Counted from the first letter of the stretch, positions 1 through 8,771 are shown. The stretch is 64,000 bases of DNA from an uncultured Bacilli bacterium (GCA_910586195.1 CAJUHO010000004.1:14137-78136), one strand, 5' to 3'. Numbers and translations: made by a program. The notes: generated by a model not told the origin, from the sequence alone.

Positions 1-193
1 TATACATAGTATGAAACTGACAATAGTTCTCCGATATATCGCCTTTATGGCTCTTCGCTCTTTCTTTTACATTAGCACTTTCTCCAATATATAAATACTT
101 ATTTCCTTCTAAAATATAAAGACAATGATAATTATTATCAATTTTCCAATTATCAAAATCTCCAGTTTTAAAATCATAAGCCATCATCTTCAT
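1..193 (-). CDS. GIY-YIG domain protein, N-terminal part (runs off window)
   Basis: The reverse strand is open from an ATG at 193 to the window edge, giving 64 residues. The stretch LYILEGNKYLYIGES followed by VKERAKSH fits a GIY-YIG nuclease fold: the first strand (LYI), the YIG strand, then a helix carrying the conserved Arg. A GGGGATG ribosome-binding site lies about 8 bases before the ATG. Some Firmicutes proteins join such a domain to a DUF2075 ATPase, but the rest is outside the window. The GIY-YIG call is fairly sure; the function of the whole protein is not. Confidence 0.65.
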   Translation of the reverse strand, partial: MKMMAYDFKTGDFDNWKIDNNYHCLYILEGNKYLYIGESANVKERAKSHKGDISENYCQFHTMY

Positions 194-235
194 CTTAACA
201 TCCCCAATCAAAATAAGTATACAGTCTTTCACTAA

Positions 236-273
236 AAACAAAAACCGTGTTTTACTGTATGTTTCCACGGTTT
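236..273 (-). terminator. Rho-independent terminator-like hairpin
   Basis: The arms at 242-249 and 266-273 (AAACCGTG/CACGGTTT) form an 8-bp stem. On the minus strand it is followed by a T-rich run (TTTTTGTTTTTAG). It could end the minus-strand transcript coming from the 574-2436 cassette. Confidence 0.5.
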
Positions 274-510
274 CATCTATATTAACACTCCATTTTTAAA
301 GTGCCCTTTGACTTAGCACAGAAACTGAACCAGTTTCCAAATTCTAATTTTGTCTATTATTTTTACTTTTTATTGAATACTCCTTCTGAAACCTACGAAG
401 GTTCAAATTTATCTTTTTCTGCTAAAAGTACCATTGAGAGTAAATAACAAAATGTAGATAATGAGCACTTTGTTTAAATTCTTCTAATACATTCTAATAA
501 AATACTATCA

Positions 511-560
511 TCTGATATGAACCCCCGTTTCTTGGACATAGAAACGAGGTTCATATCAGA
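511..560. repeat. Long near-perfect inverted repeat
   Basis: The arms at 511-531 and 541-560 are almost fully complementary (about 20 bp) around a 9-base loop. The hairpin starts 13 bp past the stop of the 147-aa membrane protein. It lacks an immediate poly-T tract on either strand, so it may be an mRNA-stabilising or processing hairpin rather than a simple terminator. Confidence 0.6.
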
Positions 561-573
561 TTAATTTGGTATC

Positions 574-1017
574 TTATTTATAATATTCATTTATCTCATC
601 ATAGAGTTGGTTAATTAAATTGTGTATTTCTTTAATTTTTTCTTCTTTATTATCTCTATCTGAACATAACAATACAATATCATCATCTATCTTGACTAAT
701 AAACTATCAATATTATTATATACAGTAATATCAATAAATTGTAAAAATTTTATTTTTTTTCTGAATTCTCCAATTGCCTTTTCAAAATCATTAGATGCTT
801 CAGTATATACAATATTATTCTTTATATCAATAAAACTTGTAAATACATTGGGAAACGTAACAAGAAGCATCTCCTGAAAAACTGGCTGATAATAGTTTTC
901 TTTCATTTTAAGTTTGGTCTGTTTTTTTGAAATATGATTAGTGTATATAAGTGATGCAATAGATAAAAGAATTGCTAGAACACTGGTTACTACCTGTGCA
1001 ATTTCAAATGGTGTCAT
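574..1017 (-). CDS. Small membrane-anchored hypothetical protein, third gene of STAS/GHKL cassette
   Basis: This 147-aa protein has one N-terminal membrane segment (about residues 8-27, VVTSVLAILLSIASLIYT) and then a charged, mostly helical cytoplasmic part. I recognise no family. Its ATG shares one base with the stop of the upstream STAS-like gene (TAATG), so the two are translationally coupled. Being the membrane member of a three-gene operon with an ATPase and a STAS-like protein, it could be an effector or membrane tether; that is inference only. Confidence 0.7.
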   Translation of the reverse strand: MTPFEIAQVVTSVLAILLSIASLIYTNHISKKQTKLKMKENYYQPVFQEMLLVTFPNVFTSFIDIKNNIVYTEASNDFEKAIGEFRKKIKFLQFIDITVYNNIDSLLVKIDDDIVLLCSDRDNKEEKIKEIHNLINQLYDEINEYYK

Positions 1018-1301
1018 TAAAATTTCAAGTTTTCCATTATCTTGGTTGTCAATTCATTTGATGAACTTTTGATTACTATATATTTGTCAATCGCATTTTT
1101 ATCTATTTTACTTAATATTTCACTGAAAAAACCTTGTATAAATGATATTCCTATTTTCTTTATATGGTCTGGAAAAATTATTTCATTTTGCTCATCCCAT
1201 CTAAATTTCTCCTTTGCTTGCTTTTCATATTCAACTACACCGAATAGATTTCCAGCCAATCCAGTTATAGTTTTATCGAATTTCAAATTTATTTTATTCA
1301 T
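1017..1301 (-). CDS. STAS-like domain protein (DUF4325 type)
   Basis: About 94 residues from the ATG at 1301, chosen because AAAGGA sits 9 bases upstream; ATGs at 1319 and 1310 have poorly placed sites. The pattern KTITGLAGNLFG then IIFPDHIKKIGISFIQGFF resembles STAS-like DUF4325 proteins, small partners often encoded next to GHKL ATPases. The gene overlaps the end of the ATPase gene by 8 bases and touches the next gene by one. By analogy with SpoIIAA/SpoIIAB it may bind or be phosphorylated by the neighbouring ATPase, but no conserved Ser was verified. Confidence 0.6.
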   Translation of the reverse strand: MNKINLKFDKTITGLAGNLFGVVEYEKQAKEKFRWDEQNEIIFPDHIKKIGISFIQGFFSEILSKIDKNAIDKYIVIKSSSNELTTKIMENLKF

Positions 1302-2436
1302 TTTCTTCATTCCTTTCATCCAAAATAAAACTTAAGTTATAAATTGTACCATTAAATCTATTTAAATTTTTACCTACAATTTCTGGTGATGGTATTTTTG
1401 ATAAATAATCATTGTCATTATTAAATCCAATCAAACCTTCTTCTGTTAAATCCAAAAAAGGTTCTTTAAAATAAATCACATCATCACCACTTAACACATA
1501 GCAATAATCTTCTCTAGCCTTATTTTTTAATTGTTTAATTAACGTCGTAAGACCAGTACCACCAGACCCTATAGAATTTTTCCTAGTAGTAACATATTTT
1601 TGAAATGCCGAAATAGTAGAGAATGTGTTTATATCATAATTCTTTGAAAATTGGGATCGGTGATTATCATAGGCTGTTAATACTATTTCATTTCTAGGAG
1701 AGTATGAACTTCTATTAGTATCTCCAATATATTGTTTAATATTACTTCCGATTAAAATATCGCTTATGGTTATTGTAGTAACATTAATATTCTTGTATTT
1801 ATGTACATTATCAACAACTATTTTTATATCTAGCAAACAATCTCCATCAGAGTGTTCTAAAGAATTACCGACTATTTCTGTAATAACTTCAGATAAATCC
1901 TCAGCATATTCTTTCTCTATATTATATGCGGATAAAAAGGTTGTTATGTCTGAAAGCAATATGGATAAAAATATTCCTACCTTATTCTCTTCATTATTAA
2001 CACATAGTTTTCTAAAATGATTTCTGCATATTTGAGTTTCTTTTTCGAATGTTTTAACGAAATTGTTATTATTTATTTTTCGAGTATTGTATTGAAATAG
2101 ATTACTAGCTCTAAAATTTTCATACCCTAATAAGGTCTTATCTATAATAAATGTATATGTAATATCGCAAATACTATTTTTTATTAAATAGTATAATAGT
2201 ATTTCAAAAACAATAAGTGTTGCTTCATCTGCAATATATTTTGTATTGATAACAATTTTAAGTTCAAAATTTCTTAAATTGTTTTGCATTATATATTTTA
2301 CGTGTTCTAAAAGAATAAAAATGGAAGTTGAACAAAATAATTCACCAGATATCCTTATTTTATGTTTAAGTGGGTTTTTAACAGTACGATGGTCAACTGC
2401 ATCTATTTGAGAAAAAATGTTTTCAATATTCTTCAT
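1294..2436 (-). CDS. GHKL-type (histidine-kinase-like) ATPase domain protein
   Basis: About 380 residues. The C-terminal half carries an N-box (EIVGNSLEHSDGD) and a glycine-rich G2-like lid (GSGGTGLTTLIKQL) of the HATPase_c fold. No histidine phosphoacceptor helix or membrane segment is visible, so it is not a classical sensor kinase. The start at 2436 is preferred: the ATG at 2469 lies inside a TATAAT (2468-2473) that looks like the -10 box. It is the first gene of the operon with the STAS-like and membrane proteins. Anti-sigma-like switch or MutL-type conformational ATPase are both possible; function unknown. Confidence 0.7.
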   Translation of the reverse strand: MKNIENIFSQIDAVDHRTVKNPLKHKIRISGELFCSTSIFILLEHVKYIMQNNLRNFELKIVINTKYIADEATLIVFEILLYYLIKNSICDITYTFIIDKTLLGYENFRASNLFQYNTRKINNNNFVKTFEKETQICRNHFRKLCVNNEENKVGIFLSILLSDITTFLSAYNIEKEYAEDLSEVITEIVGNSLEHSDGDCLLDIKIVVDNVHKYKNINVTTITISDILIGSNIKQYIGDTNRSSYSPRNEIVLTAYDNHRSQFSKNYDINTFSTISAFQKYVTTRKNSIGSGGTGLTTLIKQLKNKAREDYCYVLSGDDVIYFKEPFLDLTEEGLIGFNNDNDYLSKIPSPEIVGKNLNRFNGTIYNLSFILDERNEENE

Positions 2437-2482
2437 ATCACCATCATCACCACTGCTTTCTAAGAACATTATAACATATAAT

Positions 2483-2508
2483 CAAATAAAAGTGCCTATT
2501 TTGGCACT
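2483..2508 (-). terminator. Terminator after tRNA-Trp
   Basis: AGTGCC (2491-2496) and GGCACT (2503-2508) form the stem; on the minus strand TTTATTTGAT follows. It lies between the tRNA and the GHKL gene. The putative -10 of the GHKL gene starts just beyond it. Confidence 0.55.
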
Positions 2509-2576
2509 CTTTTAATTGCTATCTTAATCGCAAACCCGCCTGTAAAACAACAGATTGAGTTTGCGTAATGTACAAA

Positions 2577-2650
2577 TGGCAGGGGATGAGAGAATCGAAC
2601 TCCCAACAAAAGTTTTGGAGACTCCTATTATACCATTTAACTAATCCCCT
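2577..2650 (-). tRNA. tRNA-Trp (anticodon CCA)
   Basis: On the minus strand the 7-bp acceptor (AGGGGAT/ATCCCCT), a 4-bp D stem, an anticodon arm with loop CTCCAAA (anticodon CCA after U33), a TTCGATT T-loop and an encoded 3' CCA can all be drawn. The discriminator base is G, normal for bacterial tRNA-Trp. A tRNA reading UGG only agrees with UGA being a stop here. Further downstream (2530-2565) CGCAAAC/GTTTGCG could form a second weak hairpin. Confidence 0.93.
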
Positions 2651-2866
2651 ATATTATTGAGAAAACACAATGTTTTCATCGACTAAATTGTATTGATTTT
2701 TAATATTTAATATACTAGTTTTTCTCTTATTAAAAAATTTAAGATATATCAACTACTACAGAAATATAGTAACACGAAACTGAAAACAATTCAATAAAAA
2801 TCATATATTATGTTATATTTTATTCATTATAAAGGGCAAAAAGCATAACCTATATTAGGTGATAGT

Positions 2867-3295
2867 ATGAGTGTTATTAATTACACCGCAAAAGAGTTAG
2901 ACCTATTAGCTAGACTTATGCGAGCAGAAGCCATTGGAGAAGGAGATTATGGAATGCTAATGGTAGGAAATGTTGGCGTTAATAGAGTTCTAACAGACTG
3001 TCTCGATTTTAAAAATATTCGAACAATTAATGATATGGTCTTTCAAAATCCAGGAGGATTTGCAGGAATTAACAGTCCTCTTTTCTATAGCAGCGCTACA
3101 ACTAAAGAAAAACAACTAGCAGAGCGAGTTTTAAAAGGAGAATATTACCATCCAGCAACTAATGCCCTATGGTTCTATGCACCAAGTGGTAATACACCTT
3201 GCGTTGAGTTTTGGTACAATCAACGGTTTTCAGGGAAATACAAAAACCACTGTTTTTATGAACCATATCCAAGTATTTGTATTCCCTTACATTAA
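2867..3295 (+). CDS. cwlJ: Cell wall hydrolase, CwlJ/SleB-type cortex-lytic catalytic domain
   Basis: This 142-aa protein consists only of a Hydrolase_2 (SleB C-terminal) domain and has no signal peptide or PG-binding domain, the architecture and length of Bacillus CwlJ. Visible marks are LLARLMRAEAIGEGDYGM, with the Glu expected to be catalytic, GNVGVNRV, and the later NALWFYAP and FWYNQRFSGKYKNHCFY. CwlJ acts on spore cortex peptidoglycan during germination. An AGGTGAT site precedes the ATG. It stands alone with its own terminator. The family is sure; assignment to CwlJ rather than a general SleB-like hydrolase is likely but not certain. Confidence 0.8.
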   Translation: MSVINYTAKELDLLARLMRAEAIGEGDYGMLMVGNVGVNRVLTDCLDFKNIRTINDMVFQNPGGFAGINSPLFYSSATTKEKQLAERVLKGEYYHPATNALWFYAPSGNTPCVEFWYNQRFSGKYKNHCFYEPYPSICIPLH

Positions 3296-3352
3296 AATTA
3301 CAAATAAATAACTACTAATTAAATAACAATATTTCCTTATTACTATACTAGT

Positions 3353-3376
3353 AACTCTCACATGAGAGTTTTTTAT
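3353..3376 (+). terminator. Terminator after cwlJ-like gene
   Basis: AACTCTC (3353-3359) pairs with GAGAGTT (3364-3370) around ACAT and is followed by a run of T. Confidence 0.75.
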
Positions 3377-3443
3377 TGTGTTTATCTATAACAATAAAAG
3401 TTATCCACAATTATTGTGAACAACTTATTCTTATACCACCTTA

Positions 3444-6050
3444 TTACACACCACCAATTATACCTCTTTTTCGTAAACAAAATTTCCGCAGCCAATCTAT
3501 AGGAATCACCGTAATAGCAAGTAAAATCATCATAATAAACTCCCCAATTGTTAAGCCTGCTGTTCGAAATAAACTACCTCCATAATAAATAAGCAGTATT
3601 TGTACTATTACAATAAATATCATAATAAATATAAAAATCTTATTCTCATTTAAATGTGATAAAAGATTTAAGCGCTCTGTTCTAGCATTAAAAGCATTAA
3701 AAATATCGATGAAAATGAAAAGACCAAAAAATGCTGTCATAATATAAGTATCTTTAGCATCTGTTCTAAAAAACTGATGAAACAAAGGACATTTCAAAAA
3801 TATCAAACATAAAATTGCAGAATAACATCCCGTTACTAATATTTGATTAAACATATAACGATTCATAATCGCTTCTTCCTTCTTTTTAGGATACTCATTC
3901 ATGTATTCTGCTAAAGGTGGCTCATAGGCAAAAGCAAGTCCTGCTAGTGTATCCATTACCATATTAATCCATAACATTTGAATAACAGTAACAGGAGTAT
4001 CAATACCAATAAAGGGGCCGATAATTGATAAACTAATAGCACACATATTGATAGTTAGCTGTAAAATAATAAATTTTCTGATACTTTTAAAAATCGTTCT
4101 TCCAAATAATATAGCTTGTGCAATGGATGCAAAATTATCATCTAGAATTACAATATCACTCGCTTCTTTCGATACCTCTGTACCGCTTCCCATTGCAAAA
4201 CCAACATCAGCCTTTTTTAAAGCAGGAGCATCATTCACACCATCCCCCGTCATTCCAACCACAAGTCCCGCCTCTTGGGAAACTCGTACCAACCTACTTT
4301 TATCTTGCGGAAGGGATCTTGCCACAATACGTAAATTGGGCAAAATCTGTTTTACTTCATCATCAGTCATCATAGCAAGTTCCTTCGATGTTAATACAAC
4401 ATCACTATCTGCTTCTAAAAGTCCTACCTCCTTAGCAATAGAAATGGCCGTTTTCTTGTTATCCCCCGTAATCATAACCGTTTGAATATGGGCATTCCTT
4501 ACTTGTCTCACCCCAGAAATTGCTTCACTTCTAACATCGTCCTTAATAAAAAGCACACCAACAAAGGTAAGATTCGTAAGCAATTTATTAGAAGAGGGCA
4601 TCATCGTAGCTAGTGCAATTGCACGAATTCCTCTATTTGTCATTTGATCAATTTCTTTTTCGATAACCTTTGAATCAAACTGATATCGTTTTTGTCCCAA
4701 TACATCATAATAACTACTACATTTTGGCAAAATTACTTCAGGAGCACCTTTTACCAAGACCTTTTTCCCCACATCTTCAATCATCGTTAATGAATACTTA
4801 TTCTTACTATCGAAAGCGACCGTTTCTAACTTCTCATAATTTTCTGTTAGAGGAATCTTAGCAAATTCCAAGATTGCCCTATCTGTAATATTACCCCCTA
4901 ATATTTTACTACCATCATAATTAAAACTACTAGCATTATTACAGACCATAGACTGCTTGGCTATCTTGTAAAACTTCTCATCCCTCATAATCTCTTCTTC
5001 TGAATAATATCGCTTATGAAAACCACTCAAAAACGTAACCACTTCTAGTCTACCCTTCGTTAAAGTTCCCGTTTTATCAGTAAATAAAATATTTAAACTT
5101 CCTGCTGTTTCAATTCCTGTTAACTTTCTAACCAATACATTGCTTTTCAACATTCGTCTCATATTAGAAGATAAAACAAGTGTAATCATCATAGGCAAAC
5201 CTTCGGGTACTGCTACTACAATAATTGTCACACTAAGCGTCATAGCATAAAGAATATGAGAAGTAATTACTGGAAAATCTGTAACCATGGCAAGTATTTC
5301 ATTTATAGAAAAGTTATTATTAATTACAATAGTTGAAAACAAATAAGAAATAGAAACCAAAACAGCACCCACATAACCAATACGACTAATCACTTGGGCT
5401 AGTCCACGCAAACGAATTTTCAAAGGACTATCTGGTTGCCTTTCCTGAATTTCTTCCGCCAACTTTCCAAATAAAGTATTATCTCCAACTGTTACAACTT
5501 CCATCAATGCTTCTTTTGAATAAACTACCGTTCCTCGATATACCTTATCTTCTATCCTTTTTGATATCTCATTTGCCTCTCCATTTAAAGAAGATTCGTC
5601 TACTGTAATTTCTCCTTCTATAATCTTCCCATCAGCAGGAATCTTGTCCCCCGTTTCTAAATAAACAATATCCCCTACTACAACATCTTCTATTTTAACC
5701 TCTTCTTTTTTCTTATTTCTTAAAACCCGACATTTTAATTTTAAAGATTCCTCCTGTAGTCTAGCAAAAGCCTTTTCACTTCCATACTCAGAAATAGACG
5801 AAATAAAAGATGCCACAAAAATAGCAATTACAATACCTACAGTTTCAAACCAATCAAAATCTCTAATTAAAAATATTACTTTGATTCCTAAAGCAACCAA
5901 TAAAATTTTAATAATAGGATCCCCCAAAGACTCTAACAACAACTTTAAAAAACTATCCTGTTTGCGTGTTGTTATTGTATTAGATCCATATTTAGAGCGA
6001 TTTTCTACTACTTCTTTTTCAGTAAGTCCTACTATTTCCTGTTTCTTCAT
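3444..6050 (-). CDS. Calcium-transporting P-type ATPase (PMCA-like, P2B)
   Basis: 868 residues from the ATG at 6050, which has a perfect AGGAGG 6 bases upstream; the ATG at 6083 has none. It carries the actuator-domain region with DESSLNGEA, the membrane motif VPEGLPM, the phosphorylation site DKTGTLTKG, and the hinge TGDGVNDAPALKKADVGFAMG read as two adjacent conserved blocks. C-terminal membrane helices with NMVMDTLAGLAFAYEPP match calcium ATPases. It should export Ca2+ at the expense of ATP via an aspartyl-phosphate. The length is slightly shorter than eukaryotic PMCA but usual for bacterial forms. It is a single gene transcribed toward the cwlJ-like gene. Calcium specificity is inferred from family resemblance. 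Confidence 0.9.
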   Translation of the reverse strand: MKKQEIVGLTEKEVVENRSKYGSNTITTRKQDSFLKLLLESLGDPIIKILLVALGIKVIFLIRDFDWFETVGIVIAIFVASFISSISEYGSEKAFARLQEESLKLKCRVLRNKKKEEVKIEDVVVGDIVYLETGDKIPADGKIIEGEITVDESSLNGEANEISKRIEDKVYRGTVVYSKEALMEVVTVGDNTLFGKLAEEIQERQPDSPLKIRLRGLAQVISRIGYVGAVLVSISYLFSTIVINNNFSINEILAMVTDFPVITSHILYAMTLSVTIIVVAVPEGLPMMITLVLSSNMRRMLKSNVLVRKLTGIETAGSLNILFTDKTGTLTKGRLEVVTFLSGFHKRYYSEEEIMRDEKFYKIAKQSMVCNNASSFNYDGSKILGGNITDRAILEFAKIPLTENYEKLETVAFDSKNKYSLTMIEDVGKKVLVKGAPEVILPKCSSYYDVLGQKRYQFDSKVIEKEIDQMTNRGIRAIALATMMPSSNKLLTNLTFVGVLFIKDDVRSEAISGVRQVRNAHIQTVMITGDNKKTAISIAKEVGLLEADSDVVLTSKELAMMTDDEVKQILPNLRIVARSLPQDKSRLVRVSQEAGLVVGMTGDGVNDAPALKKADVGFAMGSGTEVSKEASDIVILDDNFASIAQAILFGRTIFKSIRKFIILQLTINMCAISLSIIGPFIGIDTPVTVIQMLWINMVMDTLAGLAFAYEPPLAEYMNEYPKKKEEAIMNRYMFNQILVTGCYSAILCLIFLKCPLFHQFFRTDAKDTYIMTAFFGLFIFIDIFNAFNARTERLNLLSHLNENKIFIFIMIFIVIVQILLIYYGGSLFRTAGLTIGEFIMMILLAITVIPIDWLRKFCLRKRGIIGGV

Positions 6051-6280
6051 TACTTGTCCTCCTACACTAATGTATGAAGCCAAGCATTATTTCTATCAAA
6101 TTTTAAATATCAATATTTGACAAATTCTTTTAAGGCAAGATATGTTGGAAAAATGAAAGAGTAGAAAAATTACGAATATATTACTGTCTAAAAAGTAATA
6201 AATATATTTCCTATTGTAAAAAAATCTCATTGGCAAAAAAGTCTATATTTGATAAAATTAGAAAGAATGGAGGGATATTT

Positions 6281-7294
6281 TTGAATTTTATCAATAGTAT
6301 TAAAGAACGTGCAAAAGAAAAATTACAGACAATTGTCTTAGTGGAAACAGACGATCTTCGAACATTAAAAGCAGCAGAAATAGTGTTAAAGGAAAGTTAT
6401 GCCAATATTATTTTAGTAGGAGAAGAGATTGACATAAAAAAACTAGCAGACGAAAATAATATAAATCTTCAACAAGCTAAAATTATTGATCCAAGAATAA
6501 GTGAACAAACCGAATTTTTGACTCAAGAATTCTATGAACTTCGAAAAAATAAAGGAATTGACTTAGAAAAAGCAAGAAAAATTATAACAGAAAATCCATT
6601 ATACTTTGGCTGTATGCTAGTAAAAGTAGGCTATGCTGATGGGATGGTAGCAGGTGCTACCCATACAAGCAGTGACTTATTGCGAGCAGCTCTACAAACG
6701 ATTAAAACAGAAAAAACAATTAAGGTAGCATCTTCTTTCATTTTAATCGATGTCCCAGATTGCGATTATGGAGAGAATGGCCTATTTATCTATGCTGATG
6801 CTGGACTTAATCAAAATCCATCTAGCGAACAATTAGCAGAAATTGCCTATAGTTCCGCTCAAACTTTTAAATCTCTCATCAGCCGTGAACCATATGTAGC
6901 AATGCTTTCTCATTCTACTTTTGCATCGGCACCAGATCATCCTGATATCATCAAAGTACGTGAGGCAGTAAAGTATGCACAAGCAAATTATCCAGGATTA
7001 AAAGTAGATGGTGAATTACAATTGGATGCTGCCATTATCCCAGAGGTAGCCAAAAGAAAAGCAAAAGATAGTATAGTGGCAGGACATGCTAATGTATTAA
7101 TCTTTCCTGACCTAGATTCTGGAAATATTGCCTATAAAATTACGGAACGTCTCGCCAAAGCACAAGCTTATGGCCCTATTACCCAGGGACTTGCAAAACC
7201 GATTAACGATTTATCTAGAGGATGTAGTGCTGAAGATATTGCAGGAGCAATTGCTATCACTGCAGTACAGGCAATTGAAAAAGTAAACACATAG
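6281..7294 (+). CDS. pta: Phosphate acetyltransferase
   Basis: 337 residues if started at TTG 6281, which has GGAGGG 6 bases upstream. A longer in-frame start (TTG 6230) has no ribosome-binding site and would add 17 residues absent from the family. The protein is a single PTA/PTB domain: it begins IVLVETDDLRTLKAAEIV, with later VKVGYADGMVAGATHTSSD and GLAKPINDLSRGCSAEDI. It converts acetyl-CoA and phosphate to acetyl phosphate, feeding ATP formation with acetate kinase, which is not in this window. The match is strong throughout and the length is typical. Confidence 0.93.
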   Translation: MNFINSIKERAKEKLQTIVLVETDDLRTLKAAEIVLKESYANIILVGEEIDIKKLADENNINLQQAKIIDPRISEQTEFLTQEFYELRKNKGIDLEKARKIITENPLYFGCMLVKVGYADGMVAGATHTSSDLLRAALQTIKTEKTIKVASSFILIDVPDCDYGENGLFIYADAGLNQNPSSEQLAEIAYSSAQTFKSLISREPYVAMLSHSTFASAPDHPDIIKVREAVKYAQANYPGLKVDGELQLDAAIIPEVAKRKAKDSIVAGHANVLIFPDLDSGNIAYKITERLAKAQAYGPITQGLAKPINDLSRGCSAEDIAGAIAITAVQAIEKVNT

Positions 7295-7323
7295 TTGCGC
7301 CTTTTTCTTTCTTCTGGTACAAT
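7295..7323 (+). promoter_or_regulatory. Putative sigma-A promoter for the 190-aa gene
   Basis: TTGCGC (7295-7300), a 17-bp spacer and TACAAT (7318-7323) lie just past the pta stop and 27 bp before the next ATG. Confidence 0.5.
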
Positions 7324-7349
7324 AAGTCCTAAAAACACAAGGAGGAATT

Positions 7350-7922
7350 ATGACTACAAAATACTATAAACGTACAGGAACAAAAGATGAAAAAAAGAAA
7401 AGAGAATCAAATGAGACAAAGATGAAACGTGAAGAAAGAAAGGCTAAAATTGAGCACGAACAGAAAGTAGCATCATACAAAAAATCTCGTTATCGCAATA
7501 CGGAATTAATGAGTCAAGAAAAAGAACATAAAAAGACAACTCAAATATTAGAAGATTATTTATTCATCAAACAAAATTCTAGTGAGAACATTGGTCAATT
7601 AATAGAGGGATATCATGAATATTTTCAAACATATGGAGAAAATATGACTCCACTAGGATTAAGAAATTTTCGAAAAGGTGTTGTTCAAACCATTAAAATC
7701 TTACAAAAACAAGATAGAAAAGAAGAATACCTAGAAGTCGATTCCCAAGAAAATACTATTTGTCAAATTTACTCTAACTATTTTAATACATTATTAGATA
7801 GTGAGCTTGATTCAGAATTAACCGAAGCATTTATAAGTCCTACACTAAAGACGGATATTTCTTTGGAAAGTATGGAAAAAGCAAAGACAAAAGTTAAAAA
7901 CGCTCATAATAATATTAAATAA
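7350..7922 (+). CDS. Charged hypothetical protein
   Basis: 190 residues with a strong AAGGAGG site. The first 65 residues are dominated by Lys, Arg and Glu and are probably disordered or coiled coil. The rest (from about residue 66, TTQILEDYLFIKQ) looks like an all-helical domain. No signal peptide or membrane segment and no family I recognise. It follows pta with its own promoter and ends at a clear terminator, so it is probably monocistronic. Function unknown. Confidence 0.8.
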   Translation: MTTKYYKRTGTKDEKKKRESNETKMKREERKAKIEHEQKVASYKKSRYRNTELMSQEKEHKKTTQILEDYLFIKQNSSENIGQLIEGYHEYFQTYGENMTPLGLRNFRKGVVQTIKILQKQDRKEEYLEVDSQENTICQIYSNYFNTLLDSELDSELTEAFISPTLKTDISLESMEKAKTKVKNAHNNIK

Positions 7923-7932
7923 TAATTTACTT

Positions 7933-7968
7933 AAGGACACCATTCAATACATAAGTGTCCTTTTTATT
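7933..7968 (+). terminator. Terminator
   Basis: AAGGACAC (7933-7940) pairs with GTGTCCTT (7955-7962), followed by TTTTATT. Confidence 0.8.
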
Positions 7969-8048
7969 ATAATAATTAACTTTATATATCAACAAACTTA
8001 CAAAATTCTATCGTTTTTTTCATTTTATTTTATATAATAAAATAAGTT

Positions 8049-8091
8049 CTTACAGATATGTAAGATAAGAAACGAATTACTATGATACAAT
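8049..8091 (+). promoter_or_regulatory. BceR-type operator and promoter of the peptide-antibiotic module
   Basis: CTTACAGATATGTAAG (8049-8064) is a perfect palindrome that matches the published BceR-like site TNACA-N4-TGTAA. It sits immediately upstream of a promoter with TACAAT (8086-8091) and a poor -35 at about 8063-8068, as expected for an activator-dependent promoter. This suggests the response regulator activates its own operon. Confidence 0.7.
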
Positions 8092-8108
8092 AGAGGCAGG
8101 TGATACAT

Positions 8109-8771
8109 ATGACTAAAGTATTAATTATAGAAGATAACCTAGAACAACAAAGAGAATTAAAACACCTATTATCTTCAGCAGGTTATGAAACAATACTAGC
8201 TCAAAATTTTTCTAATCTATTAACTGAGGTAGAAAGTATAAATCCCAATCTTATTCTAATGGACATTAATCTTCCCTTTATTAGTGGAGAACTTTTTTTA
8301 AAAGAATTGCGAAAAAATAAAAATATTCCTGTAATTATGGTAACTAGTAAAAATAATGAAGCCGATGAGGTACTAAGTATGAGTTATGGTGCAGATGATT
8401 ATATCACCAAACCTTATAATCCGACAATTCTACTGCTCCGCATTGAAGCTATCCTAAAACGGTTGCAACAAACAAGTGACTTTTTAACATTAGATACTAT
8501 GCAAGTATTTCCCGATCGCGGATTAATAAAATGCAAAGATAAAGAAATATTGCTTACAAAAAATGAAATGTTAATTTTAAAACTATTAATTCAAAATAGA
8601 GGAAAAATTGTATCAAGAGAAGAAATTATGGACGACTTATGGAATAGTTATGAATTCGTTGACGATAATACACTAACAGTTAATATATCTAGACTGCGTA
8701 CCAAACTATCTGAAGCAGGATACGAGGGGATTATTCAAACAAGAAAGAAGCAAGGGTATATCCTATTATGA
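8109..8771 (+). CDS. OmpR-family response regulator, BceR-like
   Basis: About 220 residues. The receiver domain has the acidic pair (E8, D9), phosphoacceptor D52 (LILMDINLPF), a Thr in IMVTSK and K in ITKPY. The C-terminal winged helix contains NTLTVNISRLRTKL. The ATG at 8109 is favoured over GTG 8100 because AGGTGAT is better placed. Its stop overlaps the kinase ATG (ATGA). The neighbours (short intramembrane-sensing kinase, ABC ATPase, large permease) make this a Bce-type module for sensing and resisting cell-wall-active peptides. The specific drug cannot be told from sequence. Confidence 0.9.
   Translation: MTKVLIIEDNLEQQRELKHLLSSAGYETILAQNFSNLLTEVESINPNLILMDINLPFISGELFLKELRKNKNIPVIMVTSKNNEADEVLSMSYGADDYITKPYNPTILLLRIEAILKRLQQTSDFLTLDTMQVFPDRGLIKCKDKEILLTKNEMLILKLLIQNRGKIVSREEIMDDLWNSYEFVDDNTLTVNISRLRTKLSEAGYEGIIQTRKKQGYILL

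Larger units (their letters stand above)
194..573. other. 380-bp intergenic stretch with two hairpins
   Basis: No ORF with a credible start is seen here. It separates the GIY-YIG gene from the STAS/GHKL cassette. The only structure I find is two inverted repeats, at 242-273 and 511-560, listed separately. Confidence 0.6.

Noticed and set aside
2530..2565. CGCAAAC/GTTTGCG hairpin near tRNA-Trp as an attachment site
   Set aside because: No duplicated tRNA end or integrase is present nearby, so there is no evidence for integration there.
4048..4485. Long plus-strand ORF opposite the calcium ATPase
   Set aside because: Antisense shadow of a strongly conserved gene, with no ribosome site or recognisable protein.
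6051..6083. Upstream ATG for the calcium ATPase
   Set aside because: The ATG at 6050 has a perfect AGGAGG; the extra residues resemble nothing in the family.
6230..6280. Upstream TTG start extending Pta by 17 residues
   Set aside because: No ribosome-binding site before it, whereas TTG 6281 has GGAGGG at the right distance and fits the family length.
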